In this document: in pieces, positions 13,160 to 24,839 of the stretch
Numbering within the stretch: the first letter of the stretch is position 1
How the letters are laid out: each line of letters begins with the position of its first letter
Assembly: GCF_021130785.1 (NCBI RefSeq)
Contig: NW_025776231.1
Coordinates: 62,001 to 126,000 of the forward strand
Source: Homalodisca vitripennis
Lineage: Eukaryota > Arthropoda > Insecta > Hemiptera > Cicadellidae
Reading direction: 5' to 3'
DNA length: 64,000 bases
Notes under the pieces: generated by a model
The model's database searches: none
Seen by the model: only the letters and a program-made list of their open reading frames with translations
What the model was told of the DNA's origin: nothing
Program-made: the position numbers and the translations under genes

Positions 13160-14380
13160 CAATATTAGGGCACTTAATGGGCTTCACTAGCGCTCACAAA
13201 ATACATAAACTGTACAGTATTAGTATATCAAATGTTGCTATTTAACTGGCATACGAATAATGAATATAATAAGTATATATATTTATCATAATATATAGAG
13301 ATAGGCCTAATAAAAAGTATATTTATTGCTTAGTTCTTCATGAATATCCACTGCTATATTCAACTTAGATGAAAATATTTTTATTACGATACGACCTTTA
13401 GTGCATGAAGTTAAGTAGATTCATTTGTTATGTATTCTTTCTTTTTATGTTTTATAATTAATAACATCCAAGATAATATTTTTGGTATTAGAGAAACAAA
13501 TTTAGAATGAATACGTAAAAAACGGCTGTTCTCAATTAACTGGCACCGTAAGTGCACAAAATAGAATATAAATTCTGATCTGAATTAAAATTGTAGATGG
13601 GGGTAGAGATAATATCTCACTACAACTGCGACACACAATTTCACACCCAACAACCTGTTAGCGGTTTACAGTGTAACGGAGTGTGAACCCACCCCCATTT
13701 GTTTTTACCTAAAAATTCAAGTACCTGTTAAGTTAAGTTTACCATTAGTTGTTTGAGACATTGAAGATCTCTTAATCAAGCCTAAAAATGATTCTTACTT
13801 ACTTCCAATTTGTTTTAATGCAATTCCCGGGAGTTAATTGAGTATCCTGTCACCATCATAAGATGAATGAGGCTCGAAAGCAGAAGTTCGATGAGATTGG
13901 TTTCTCATGCTCTGCTCCTAGTATTGTATCCATGTATCCGTGGTTATCACTGTCCTGAGTCAAGACACAACTGTGTTCACAATGAGGGGCCACTTCTATA
14001 TTGTAGAGGCAGAGTAAAGTCAGTACTCACAAACTTTTAAAGGTATTTCTACACGACTCTGTAAAATTTTATTTGGGAATCTATCTGAGCACCTCCGTTT
14101 TGAGCCTAAAGGCTCTTTCAAATCTGTCTTGAGAGTATTAAATCCACAAACTTCACCCTTCAACCTTGTCAGTATCCACCCCAAAATTTAAAAATAAACC
14201 TCTAGGTATACATTACCAAAATAGGCTATTTTAGGACTTCTAATGAGCAAAACTTTGCCAAGTTACCGTTTTCAAGACAAAGATGCCGTTGGCAGCTCTG
14301 GAACAAACTATATATCATATAGACATAGATCGTTATATCGAACGTTATCAGGGGCGTTGATAAGAGACAAAGGATAATAG
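13160..14380. other. AT-rich non-coding DNA
   Basis: No array or gene was recognised. The last few hundred bases may be the decayed 5' part of the LINE fragment that follows, but no convincing motif was read there. Confidence 0.4.
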
Positions 14381-14384
14381 GGGG

Positions 14385-14690
14385 TGTAGATGGATGTTCC
14401 TAAGGCATTTGATTGATTCGCACATCATACTTGATGATGAAAAAAGGTCTGCAACAGATATTTTTAGTTGACTGAACTTCTGCTTAACACACAAAGGGCA
14501 TGTGGAGATAAAAGGTAACTTGTACACATGGGTTCAAGTTGAGCATGGCGGTCCCCAGGGATCGATATTTGAACCATTGTTGTACCGTATGTTCTTCATA
14601 CAAGCTGTACATAACGATTCCAAACAGATAATATTTATGTATGCATACGGTATAGAAATTTTTTGTGATATACTCATTAATACATTACAT
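14385..14690 (+). pseudogene. LINE reverse-transcriptase fragment
   Basis: At about 14,385 the plus strand reads DVPKAFD, a decayed form of the DxSKAFD block holding the first catalytic Asp of non-LTR reverse transcriptases. Further on, 14,500-14,690 reads WVQVEHGGPQGSIF and EPLLYRMFF, corresponding to the conserved GVPQGSILGPLLF block. MYAYG then stands where the catalytic F/YADD would be, with both Asp residues lost. Frameshifts separate the blocks. This is an inactive fragment of the reverse-transcriptase palm. Endonuclease and C-terminal parts were not found nearby. Clade (Jockey or CR1-like) is inferred from motif wording only. Confidence 0.7.
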
Positions 14691-14699
14691 TAATAATCT

Positions 14700-15520
14700 G
14701 TAATTAAGTTTGCATTCTTTCTAAAATACACCAATAATAAAAAATTGTAATTTACACATATATTATAATAAAATTAAATTTGAAAATATAAAAGCATTCA
14801 TTTTTCAGTCTAACAATTTGCATAAATAAAACAAAGAAAACATCATTCTTAAAACCAGTAGGCTATACATTTTAAAGCTCAAACATAATGTATATAACAT
14901 TTTCACATCTTTGATCGTAATTACGTAACGACGCATTTTTATGGTGCGATGCACTTAGATGCAATTTTTGCAAATACAATATTTGTTGGTGATGGATTAA
15001 TATTTTGTCTATTTTAAAGTATAGAATCTTAGCATTCATAATATAATACAAGATTATCTCCAAACTAAACAAAAAACTAGATAAAAAATATTTGTAAATG
15101 GAAATCGATATATGTTCATAAACACTAAAATAAAATAAGCTCTAAGAAATTTAATATCCAAGTTTATGTAAAGAACATTTCCTATTTAAAATAGTTACTC
15201 TTTTTATCTTCTTCATAAAATTTTGCAGTCTTATGATGTATAGTATCACCAGCGATCATCAGAGACACATGACAAACGACACAGCGTGGAGAGATGATGA
15301 ATATAACATAATTCAATGTTTGTGCCTGCGGACTACTGAATGATTGATGGTTTTGTGCTTTTCAACTTCTATGGAGTGGTATAATATTGAGTTCTTACTT
15401 GTATTTAATCTTTTTTACTTTTATTGCAACGTATAAAGTAGATTATCAGATTTATAAACGTATAAAACCATTATCTGAATAATAGTATCCGTTAATACCG
15501 TTGAAAAGGTTATGCATACA
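14700..15520. other. AT-rich non-coding DNA
   Basis: Nothing identifiable was seen. Confidence 0.45.
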
Positions 15521-15527
15521 ACTTACA

Positions 15528-16438
15528 AGGGTCATTAAAAAGTTAGAGTCAATGGTTACTTCCATCGTGTAAGTTTGGTTTATAACCTCAAATATACATT
15601 TCAAGATGACGAGTTCGCTTGAACTCCACATTATTCTAAAAAAATCTGTAATTAGTTAGTTAATTCCTGAAGGTGAAAAACCAGTAAAAATGTTCTCTGC
15701 TATGTCTAAACTTTATGGTAGAGGTTGTATGAATATTGTAGAGTTTTACAAGTAGTTAGAGCAGTTCAAAAATGATCGCAACTCAGTAACTGACAACCAC
15801 CGTTATGGCCGCCTAGTTGTAGTTTCAACCTCCTCACTTGATTTTCGAATTGATTATATTATTCCTGCTGACCGCAGCAGTGTGACAGTGGAAAGGTTAG
15901 GTGATCAAGTTCAAGTTAGTACTGGGTACAGTTCATAACGTTATCTGTAACAGGCTGAAGTAGCACATAACTTGTGCAAGATGGGGTAACAAGTATTGAC
16001 GTGACTGCTCAGAGAAACCACGTTGAGATAATGCAGAGAGCATAGGACCACTGTGCTAGGATTGGTGAGCACTTCCTGGACATTTTAGGACATTTTAACT
16101 TACAATGAAACGTGGGTTTACGGTAATGAGCCAGAAACAGCACCTTGTTAGCACCTAGAGATTTCCTTGGTTTTTGTGCACAGGAGAAGAGGTTCCAGGA
16201 CAATGAGGATGTGAAAATGTTTGTGGGAAATTGGTTCAAAAATCAAGACAAAGATTTCTTTGTAGCCGGAATAAAAATGCTTATAGCCCGTTGCGACATG
16301 GTGTATAAATATTTAAGGGCATTTTGTTTAAAAACAGAAAAAGTATTGTTATATGAAAATAAATGGTTTATTCTCCAGTACAATGTGTGTCGTCAATTAC
16401 TAAATAAATTCTCGTAAAGTGCTTTTTATTTATAATGA
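15528..16438 (+). pseudogene. Decayed, internally deleted mariner transposon
   Basis: The plus strand from the ATG at 15,606 reads 106 codons with two in-frame stops. It contains PEGEKPVKMFSAMSKLYG, KNDRNSVTDNHRYGR and SSVTVERL, matching the N-terminal DNA-binding half of mariner transposases (EGxKPxxIxxxMxxxYG; xGRxSxxDxxRxGRP). Frameshifted pieces near 15,940-16,120 include HNVICNRLK, TCARW and an ETWVY-like region. From 16,145, a 90-codon frame gives LAPRDFLGF, RFQDNEDVKMFVGNWF and DKDFFVAGIKMLIARCD, matching the transposase C-terminus (LAPSDYHLFGPL...). The central catalytic stretch between them is missing, so about 0.4 kb has been lost relative to a typical 1.3-kb mariner. Possible degraded terminal repeats are aagggtcattaaaaagtt at the left and a weak inverted match near 16,420-16,436. 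Inactive. Confidence 0.8.
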
Positions 16439-16439
16439 A

Positions 16440-17610
16440 AAGTTTCTCGTTTTCTAGAATTCTAAGGAAGTTCTAATGTAACTCTCTACAGTTGTACGTT
16501 AATAATTAAACAGCTGTTAAATACATGAATACAGTAAACGTAGAAAATTTACGTAAAAGTAAGAGGTATTGCTACTTTTTATACGCTTCAGTTAACCTTT
16601 TATAAGAACATAAAAAGAGGCGAACAACAAAACGTGAAACGTAGACAGGGAAACTTGTGAATTAACAATTGACTCTAAGTGAGAGCAGGTCATGAATTGT
16701 TACATCGTGGACGCTTTTTACTCATTTCAGCAACGAATGCTTTGTTGTAGAACATAAGTGTGTCTTTAATTCCATACTTGTAAGCAGGACACACATTCAG
16801 GTGAATGACAATTTCAGAACTATAAGTCCTGTAACATAGTAGTATGAAACTATCAATGAATGTGACGAACTAAAGTTAATTATCATAAACTTTTGTGAAA
16901 TAATTACGTCGATTTTTACAAATTATTTTACAATAAACATTGTGGTATGCATTTCTAATAGTTTAATTTTTAATTATTTTAACCTGTTTCAAGATTGGTG
17001 ATTTGGTGGAAAGCGGTAAACATCTGAACAAACAGATACATCATTATCGTCACTTTCTCTTATGATTGACAATTATTTGGATGGGTTTGGTTGGGTTTTA
17101 ATCTCTGAATACGTATAAAGCAGACTTTACATACAATGAGGTAACAACTTAAATACATTCTATTTCACTAAATTTTATGCAAGTTTAAAAAATGTATTTC
17201 ACATCTGGTCGAATTGCAATGCCAACTTTACGCACATTAGGCAACATACCGCGGCACTGGTTTCGGGTCGGATTCGATCGACCGTCAGCTTACATCATTT
17301 CCTATCTGTGGATCACATTGTTGTGATTTTTACAAGAATTTTTTTATTTTTTGAATTAGTTTTCTTGGATTCAATTCTATTTTGTATAGCATAGGTTACT
17401 GGAGAAATGTACCTATTGAAACTTGTTTACGCTTATGACTTTTAATACTGCTTAGCCAGTAATACGATTGTGATATTTAGAGTATATTATAGCACAAAAT
17501 ATACACTACCGTAATTGTAATGTAATTAGTCCTTTATGAATGAAACCCTCCATTATTTACGTGATAGATAATTAAGAATTATCAATTTAAACATACGTAA
17601 AATAGTTATG
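16440..17610. other. AT-rich non-coding DNA
   Basis: No gene was recognised. A tRNA B-box-like string at about 17,265-17,280 was considered, but no cloverleaf can be drawn around it. Confidence 0.4.
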
Positions 17611-17611
17611 T

Positions 17612-17965
17612 AAATAAAATTGCACATTCTAATACATGTGGTTAATAAATTATAAAAAACCCATATAAGTCTATTTGACACTCCTAATGCTTTTCATCTA
17701 AAATAACATTGAACATTGCTAATATGTGGAGGTAATCTATTAAAAATTCATATACGCCTACTTGACATTCCTAATGATTCCCATTCAAAATAACATTGCA
17801 CATTACTATACATGTATAACCCTTAGTAAATTATAAAAATACCCATATATGTTTATTTGACACTCCTAACGGTTTTCATCTAAAATAACATTGAACATTG
17901 CTAATATGTGGAGGTAATTTACTAAAACTGTATATGCGCCTACTTAACCCTCGCTTAAATGCTTT
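17612..17965 (+). repeat. Degenerate ~91-bp tandem repeat, about 4 copies
   Basis: The phrase aaaataacattgaacattgctaatatgtgg occurs at 17,700 and 17,882, 182 bp apart. Intermediate, more diverged copies start near 17,615 and 17,795. The unit includes tttgacactcctaatg. The pattern suggests a two-monomer higher-order unit. Confidence 0.75.
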
Positions 17966-18074
17966 TAAAAACATTGAATCCATATCTGTGTTTAATTTAA
18001 ATTCTTGCTTAGTTACTTTTAAGGGTTTTTCTAATTATCCTTAGATAAGGAAGAAATATTTAAGTGTTTATCAG

Positions 18075-18110
18075 TATACTAGCAGTTGCTCGCAGCTTCG
18101 CACGCAATTT
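18075..18110 (+). repeat. Possible RTE-type LINE/SINE tail motif
   Basis: The string atactagcagttgctcgcag, continuing as cttcgcacgc, resembles the widespread insect motif (ACTAGCTGTTGCCCGCGGCTTCGC) found near the 3' end of RTE-type elements. Only this short stretch matches, so the call is tentative. Confidence 0.35.
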
Positions 18111-18689
18111 ATGTTTGAATAACAGTACACTTTAGCTATAGTTACCCATTCCAAAAAACAACGAGGGTACGACAATAAGAAATCAGACTTCCTTTCGACC
18201 ATTGATACTGTCAGAATTATTTGAATACTAAGTCCCGGTTTTATTGCCAGCGAAATAAGTACTCTTTTTTCATAAGTGTGCCTTGTGTTACATTAGGGTA
18301 TAGTAGATGAATCAAAATGTATGATCATAATAATTATCATATTATTTACTTTCTAAAATTTCACTAGTACAAAGATAATACTTATAAACCCTACCAGTAA
18401 ATTCTAGCGCTTATTATATAATTAATAGTGGCTAATATGTAAAGAATTTTGATTCTGAGTACTTATAGTTTACTACATACAAAAGCATTGCATACTGGGT
18501 TTAAATATAAATGAAAGATTAGGTTTAAAGGGAAGAAGAAGTAATATTCATCACTGTCAGTTTCTTAGTATTACCTGCGAACAAAGATGTATTCGTGTTG
18601 CTATAAATCTACTTACTAATCAGTATTGTACAGTACTTGTTTGCATAAGTAAATCTGCCGTGATCACACAGTTAAAATGTATCCTTTGT

Positions 18690-19310
18690 GTATAACTTTG
18701 ACTCACATCATAAATAAATAAGTCATTGAGGATAATGCTCCTGAATGCCTCAAAATGTCTATTGCTATTCCAATCATAAAAATGCCAAACTTAAGGTATG
18801 TCAAATTATAGGCCAATTTCGTTAATTTTCATTTTTCACCAAAATAATATTATAAACCATTCACTACATAATCATTCTCTACCTAATGATCGTTTTACAA
18901 AGTCTTTACTTGGATTTAGGAGGGAATTAGTTAGTTGTTATCGTACACCATCACTGAGTTGATAGAGGATGTTATGGACAGGTTAGATGGACCATACTGA
19001 GTCGGTGTAGTATAAATATCCATGACATTTGGATGCGTGAGACATTATATGTTTCTTCTTATTTAGCTGATACTAGCAAAAAGTATGGCGAGGCAGTTGG
19101 TTGGCAGTTACTTTTCGCTCGATACCTGGTTCTCTGAATGTTTTATGTAAATGATGTTTCAACAAAAACTGACCCCAAGATTGTTTGCTATGCTGACAAC
19201 ACTGCATCAATATCCTTTGCTCCAAGGACTGCACAATGCCATGAGTGCCACTTCCTAGGTCTGGACAGATGGCTTTTCTTAAACGGCCTCCACTAGAATG
19301 AGAAAATACG
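18690..19310 (+). pseudogene. LINE reverse-transcriptase fragment
   Basis: Plus-strand translation in several frames gives ELIEDVMDRLDG (19 kb region), then FYVNDVSTKTDPKIVCYADN at 19,141-19,200 and GLDRWLFLNGL near 19,258. These correspond to the reverse-transcriptase palm: the YxNDL...xxYADD block with the catalytic motif decayed to YADN, followed by the LxxWxxxNxL block. Upstream, around 18,800, a remnant of the NYRPISL block can be read (NYRPISLIFIFHQ-like, with frame changes). Frameshifts and stops are numerous, so it is inactive. This copy differs from the one at 14.4 kb. Both are Jockey/CR1-like by motif wording. Confidence 0.7.
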
Positions 19311-19329
19311 ATCATTGCGTGTTTACCAG

Positions 19330-20600
19330 TGGTACAATAATATGCTGCAATAATTTGGAATTAAACCATATAATGTCCAAAATATTGTTGTAGTTTTTTT
19401 TAATAGACAATATTAAAATAGTCTGGTCTTGGTTTAAAAAAATCTTCAGTGAAACTTGAGTTTTATGATATAATTTCAAAAGTAACTTAGACTTCAATTA
19501 CAATAAAAAGCTTTATAGCTCATTTTTATTGAACTAAAATATGTGGGACTATATCTAGATGGTTTGGATGTACTTGGATCAACTAAATAATATTTGTTAT
19601 AATAACAAACATAGATTTATTTAGTACAAATATATATTGCCGTTAATAAAACACATGCTTATTACTGTAAGTAATGTGCCTCTAAGAAGCTGCAAGCGTT
19701 ATTACAAACTCTTGTTGTGTAAAATGCAAGCCCTCATCACTTTGAAACCCAACTACGTATTCACGAGCTTCCTTGTCTGCATCCTGTTACGTTTTATTAT
19801 CTTCATGTTTTTGGTTCTTTTGAAATAGTTTACTGCTGCACATTTTTTTATGTATGTATTTTATGTTGAATTAGTATCTTGTGTTTTCCAATCCATCTAG
19901 ATAAAGACTAAAGATAAGTAAATTAGATATATAGCTTAACGATTCTCGCTGAGCGTCACTAGCGAAAATTGTCAAAAAGAAATTAATATTTATTATAATA
20001 TAATGTTTTTAAAGAGAAGATCGGTACGGATTCAAAAGTCTGAATATTAAAAAATGTATTCGTTGATAAACATGAAATATGAGATCCTCGTAATCAACAG
20101 GTACCTCAGTTCTGCCTTCTGCGACAGTTGGGAACAGTTTGTGTAAGTGTGCAAAGGAAAATAATTTACCTAATTAGTAGTGTCATTATAATCTTCTAGT
20201 TATATAATTAGTTTTTTTTTATAAAAGCGTTTTGTCATAATTTAGTACTAACTAAGAATACTCTTTGATTATCCGTTTAAAGATAGCTGATTTGATTTTA
20301 GGCGGGTCATAAATTTTCGCATAAATATAAATAATTAACATGAATTCAACAATATATGATGTTACAGTGTAATGGAAAAGTAAATTACCGATTGTATGGC
20401 GTATTGAAATAGAATTTTCTTTTAAATACGCATCATATGTTATGAAGTAAATTATAACTAGACATAAAAAGAATACTGTATAAATTGCAGTACGTTAGTA
20501 GTAAGTTATTTGTTACCAAATATTTAAACACAACAGGTAATAATGAGTAAGATGAAAAACGGATATGCAAACGAAACACATCTGGAAGCGGTGGGGGCTG
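19330..20600. other. AT-rich non-coding DNA
   Basis: Nothing identifiable was seen. Confidence 0.45.
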
Positions 20601-20614
20601 AAAATGTAAAAAAC

Positions 20615-22255
20615 TAACATGTCCTGTATAACACTAGGATATCCTGTATAACAGTAGCATGTCCTCCACAAGACTAGCACCTCCTACATAACACTACCAT
20701 TTCCTACGTAACAAAGAATAACCTAAATAATACTGATATGTCCTGCATAACACTATCATTTCCTACGTGACAAAGCATAACCTAAATAATACTGACACGT
20801 CCTACATAACACTACCGTTTCCTACGTAACAAAGAATAACCTAAATAATACTGAGATGTTTTACATAAACACTACCATTTCATACGTGACAAAGAATAAC
20901 CTAAATAATACTGGCACGTCCTACATAACACTAACGTTTCCTACGTAACAAAGAATAACCTAAATAATACTGAGATGTTCTACATAACACTACCATTTCA
21001 TACGTGACAAAGAATAACTTAAATAATACTGATATGTCCTACATAACACTACTATTTCCTACGTGACAAAGCATAACCTAAATAACACTGACATGTCGTA
21101 CATACCACTAGCACGTTCTACGTAAGACATGCATATCATACATACAACAAGCATATCCTGCATGAAACTAATATTTCCTACGTGACATGCAATACCTAAA
21201 TAATAGTGACACGTCCTACATAACACTACCGTTTCCTACGTAACAAAGAATAACCTAAATAATACTGATATGTCCTACATAACACTACAATTTCATACGT
21301 GACAAAGAATAACCCAAATAATACTTATATATCCTACATTACACTACCATTTCCTACTAACAAAAATAACCTAAATAATACTGATATGTCCTACATAACG
21401 CTACAATTTCCTACGTGACAAAGCATAACCTAAATAATACTGACAAGTCCTACATAACACTACCGTTTCCTACGTAACAAAGAATAACCTAAATAATACT
21501 GAGATGTTCTACATAACACTACCATTTCATACGTGACAAATAATAATCTAAATAATACTGACACGTCCTACATTACACTACCATTTCCTACTAACAAAAA
21601 TAACCTAAATAATACTGATATGTCCTACATAACGCTACAATTTCCTACGTGACAAAGCATAACCTAAATAATACTGACAAGTCCTACATAACACTACCGT
21701 TTCCTACGTAACAAAGAATAACCTAAATAATACTGATATGTCCTACATAACACTACCATATCCTACGCGACAAAGCATAACCTAAATAATACTGACATGT
21801 CGTACATACCACTAGCACGTTCTACTTAAGACATGCATATCATACATACAACAAGCATATCCTGCATGAAACTAATATTTCCTACGTGACATGCAAAACC
21901 TAAATAATAGTGACACGTCCTACATAAAACTACCGTTTCCTACGTAACAAAGAATAACCTAAATAATACTGATATGTCCTACATAACACTACTATTTCCT
22001 ACGTTACAAAGAATAAACTAAGTAATACTGATATGTCCTACATAACACTGCCATTTCCTACGTGACAAAGCATAACCTAAATAATACTGATATGTCCTAC
22101 GTAAGACATGCATATTATAATTACCACAAGCATGCCCTACGTCAGACTAGCATAACCTGCATAAAACTACCATTTCAAACGTAACATGCATAACCTAAAT
22201 AATACTGACATGTCCGTCGTAAGACTCGTATAACCTAAAAAACATTTACATAACC
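20615..22255 (+). repeat. Minisatellite: 59-bp unit built of three ~20-bp sub-repeats
   Basis: Each 59-bp unit consists of three related sub-repeats of 20, 19 and 20 bp that begin cctacataac, cctacgtaac and cctaaataat, all CCTANNTAA. The array runs about 1.64 kb. Higher-order structure is visible. A block with acatgtcgtacataccac recurs at 21,091 and 21,795 (704 bp apart), and a block beginning cctacattacac recurs at 21,333 and 21,567 (234 bp apart). No open frame of note. Confidence 0.95.
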
Positions 22256-22259
22256 TTCG

Positions 22260-23090
22260 GTTTAAGGGCATTGGCTTCATCTACTCACACATTAATAATT
22301 TAATATTGATATGAACAAATTTAAAAAGTTAAATCACTAATTTTTAGGATGGGAATCTATACTTATTTTTCCATTTTTCCCCAATTTAATTCAGCTACAG
22401 CTAAAAGACAAGAAGATCTAGGATAGAAGCAGTGGATAAGCGACTGGTTTTGGATTTAAGATCTTCAGTCCTATTTAAATAGGCACTGAATTGTCATAAA
22501 ACAGTCTTTTTAAAAGTGAACTGTGCTCAGACCTTAGACATTGCCAACATATTAAGAATTAACTGTTAAATGGTGCTTAAGTCCAAAATGTTGTAAATTT
22601 CCATAATTTGTTATTGCTAACAATACCTTGTTTGTACCGTTTTGAATGAGTGCTTTATAAAATTATTTCAGGTTTAATTATTTATTTTAGTTCGGATTTT
22701 TAATGCAAATAATATAATTCTGCAGAATTATAGTGAGGCCAAACACCAAGCTTGGTTATTATTATTTTGTCCTATTATATGTCACGTTGTTAATTGTATA
22801 ACTTTTTTAACAAAGAATAATGTATAACTTCACGTAATTGAAATGCGTAAATTAGTAATCTGTTTAAATCAATATTTTCTACAGTTTTGATAATATATAT
22901 ATAAAAGTCAGAGATAGTTCTGTCGATATGTGCTGAGTTATAAGCTCTACATGCAAAATATCTTAAAAATGATATAAATAAATAAACAATTTGATAACGA
23001 ATCCAACTGAATATTATTTATTTCTTGTATTATTACAAGTACGGTTCTCGTTTCTCAATGTGAAATTATAATTTTCAAATTTGGCATAAG
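22260..23090. other. AT-rich non-coding DNA
   Basis: Nothing identifiable was seen. Confidence 0.45.
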
Positions 23091-23130
23091 GTTATAGTAA
23101 AATGCTTGCGACTCTCTCTGGTCAAGTTAA

Positions 23131-23268
23131 TATTAATAGCTGTTAATGTTGGAGAAGATTGCCGACACATTCTAGGTGACTATGCAGAGAATGTGTGATA
23201 TGTGCTAACGGACGGGCTTTTATAACGCCTCAAAATTCCGGAAGTGCCAACGGCTGTATAGTGAAGTA
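23131..23268 (+). repeat. Dispersed repeat family A, copy 2
   Basis: Second copy of the element at 1,308-1,455, same strand. A TATA-like ctttTATAacg lies inside it between the conserved blocks gctaacggacggg and ttccggaagt. Confidence 0.6.
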
Positions 23269-23279
23269 CGAGTTCAGCT

Positions 23280-23735
23280 CTATATAGGTCTGTGTGATTA
23301 CTTTTATATCAATATTTTCCATACAAATGTATGTATCAAAAGAACACCATGTTTACCTTGACAACTTTAATGGATCAGTCAATGAATATGGAGAAGTCAA
23401 TGGGGAGTATTCACAAGTTTATGGATTGTATTTATTATGGTTTATAAAACCAATTCTTTTATTATTATAGAGGCAGTATTGGTGGCTTAACTGTAATGAG
23501 ATTTGGAATGGAATTGAGAGCTAGGGATGCATTTCAGACTATGTTATTCCTGTAAATTTAATAATTATTATTACTGATTAAAATGTATAAACAATAAAAC
23601 TCTAAAAGGTAGTAAAGGCATTATTGATTTTTATGAATACTTCAGCATGTATCGCCTATTACACGGTAAACAATGTAATTTACGTGTGCTACATCCTATT
23701 GGATAAATATTAACTCTTTTATTCCTTATAGAACA
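23280..23735. other. AT-rich non-coding DNA
   Basis: Nothing identifiable was seen. Confidence 0.4.
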
Positions 23736-23744
23736 CAGCCTACA

Positions 23745-24495
23745 GAAAAACACAGACTAATAATAAAACAACCTGCAGGACTACACAGCCTAAATAACTA
23801 AACAGTCTAAAGAATAACACTGGCTAAAGATCAACTCAGTCTACAGAACTACACAGGTTAGAGAGAAACCCAGCATAAAAACAAAACAGACTAAATAACT
23901 AAACAGTCTAAAGAATAACACGAGCTAAAGATCAACACAGTCTACAGAACGACACAGCTTAGAGAAATATCCAGCATAAGAACAACACAGCCTAAATAAC
24001 TAAACAGTCTAAAGAATAACACTGGCTAAAGATCAACTCAGTCTACAGAACTACACAGGTTAGAGAGAAACCCAGCATAAAAACAAAACAGACTAAATAA
24101 CTAAACAGTCTAAAGAATAACACTGGCTAAAGATCAACACAGTCTACGGAACCACACAGCTTAGAGAGAAACTCAGCATAAGAACAACTCAGCCTAAATA
24201 ACTTAAAAGTTTAAATAACTCCACAACCTAGATAACAACCCATTAAATAACTACACAGTCCAGAGAACAAGGCAGCTAGAGCACTACTTAGGAAAAACAA
24301 TACCACAGCCTAGAGAACAACTCAGCCTAATTAACTTAAAAGTTTAAATAACTCCACAACCTAGATAACAACCCATTAAATAACTACACAGTCCAGAGAA
24401 CAAGACAGCTAGAGAAGAACTAAGCCAAAACAATACCACAGCCTAGAGAACAACACAGCATAAATAACGGTGCTACAAATTTCCCCAGTCTAGAA
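23745..24495 (+). repeat. Minisatellite: 101-bp unit of six ~17-bp sub-repeats, then a 133-bp unit
   Basis: The phrase ctaaataact starts at 23,790, 23,891, 23,992, 24,093 and 24,194, an exact 101-bp period. Each unit divides into about six 17-bp relatives (ctaaataactaaacagt, ctaaagaataacactgg, ctacagaactacacagg and so on). From about 24,200 a different arrangement of the same sub-repeats continues with a 133-bp period (acttaaaagt at 24,201 and 24,334). The sub-repeat wording resembles that of the 20.6-22.3 kb array. Confidence 0.93.
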
Positions 24496-24788
24496 AGGAA
24501 ATGACTACTGTGGACACAGTTTAAATAAATAAATTAAAGAAAGAACACTGGAAATTAATTTAATGAGTTGTTCATGTTAGTAACAAACCTACAATAATAT
24601 TCTAATATTTATTTATATTTGGTAGCAATATTGTTTTCGAGAATTAGCCATACCTGTAGGACCAAGTTTTCGCAAAGGGTTAAACAGAAAACATGATAAT
24701 TGTCAGTTAATAAATATATGTTAGGATGTCCAAAAATGGCAAGTGGGGTTTATTCAATAGCCGTACACATTGTGTTTTACACACATAT

Positions 24789-24792
<4 letters not shown>

Positions 24793-24834
<42 letters not shown>
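24793..24834. repeat. (AT)n microsatellite
   Basis: About 21 uninterrupted AT units. Confidence 0.95.
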
Positions 24835-24838
<4 letters not shown>

Positions 24839-24839
24839 T

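Noticed and set aside
17240..17310. tRNA gene suggested by a ggattcgatc string
   Set aside because: No A box or acceptor stem at the right distances; a cloverleaf cannot be drawn.
20615..22255. CRISPR-like array
   Set aside because: The sub-repeats are contiguous and related to one another, with no unique spacers and no cas genes, in eukaryotic DNA.
20615..24495. Arrays as interstitial telomere repeats (insect TTAGG/CCTAA)
   Set aside because: CCTAA appears only as part of longer 17-20-bp units and never as consecutive pentamers.
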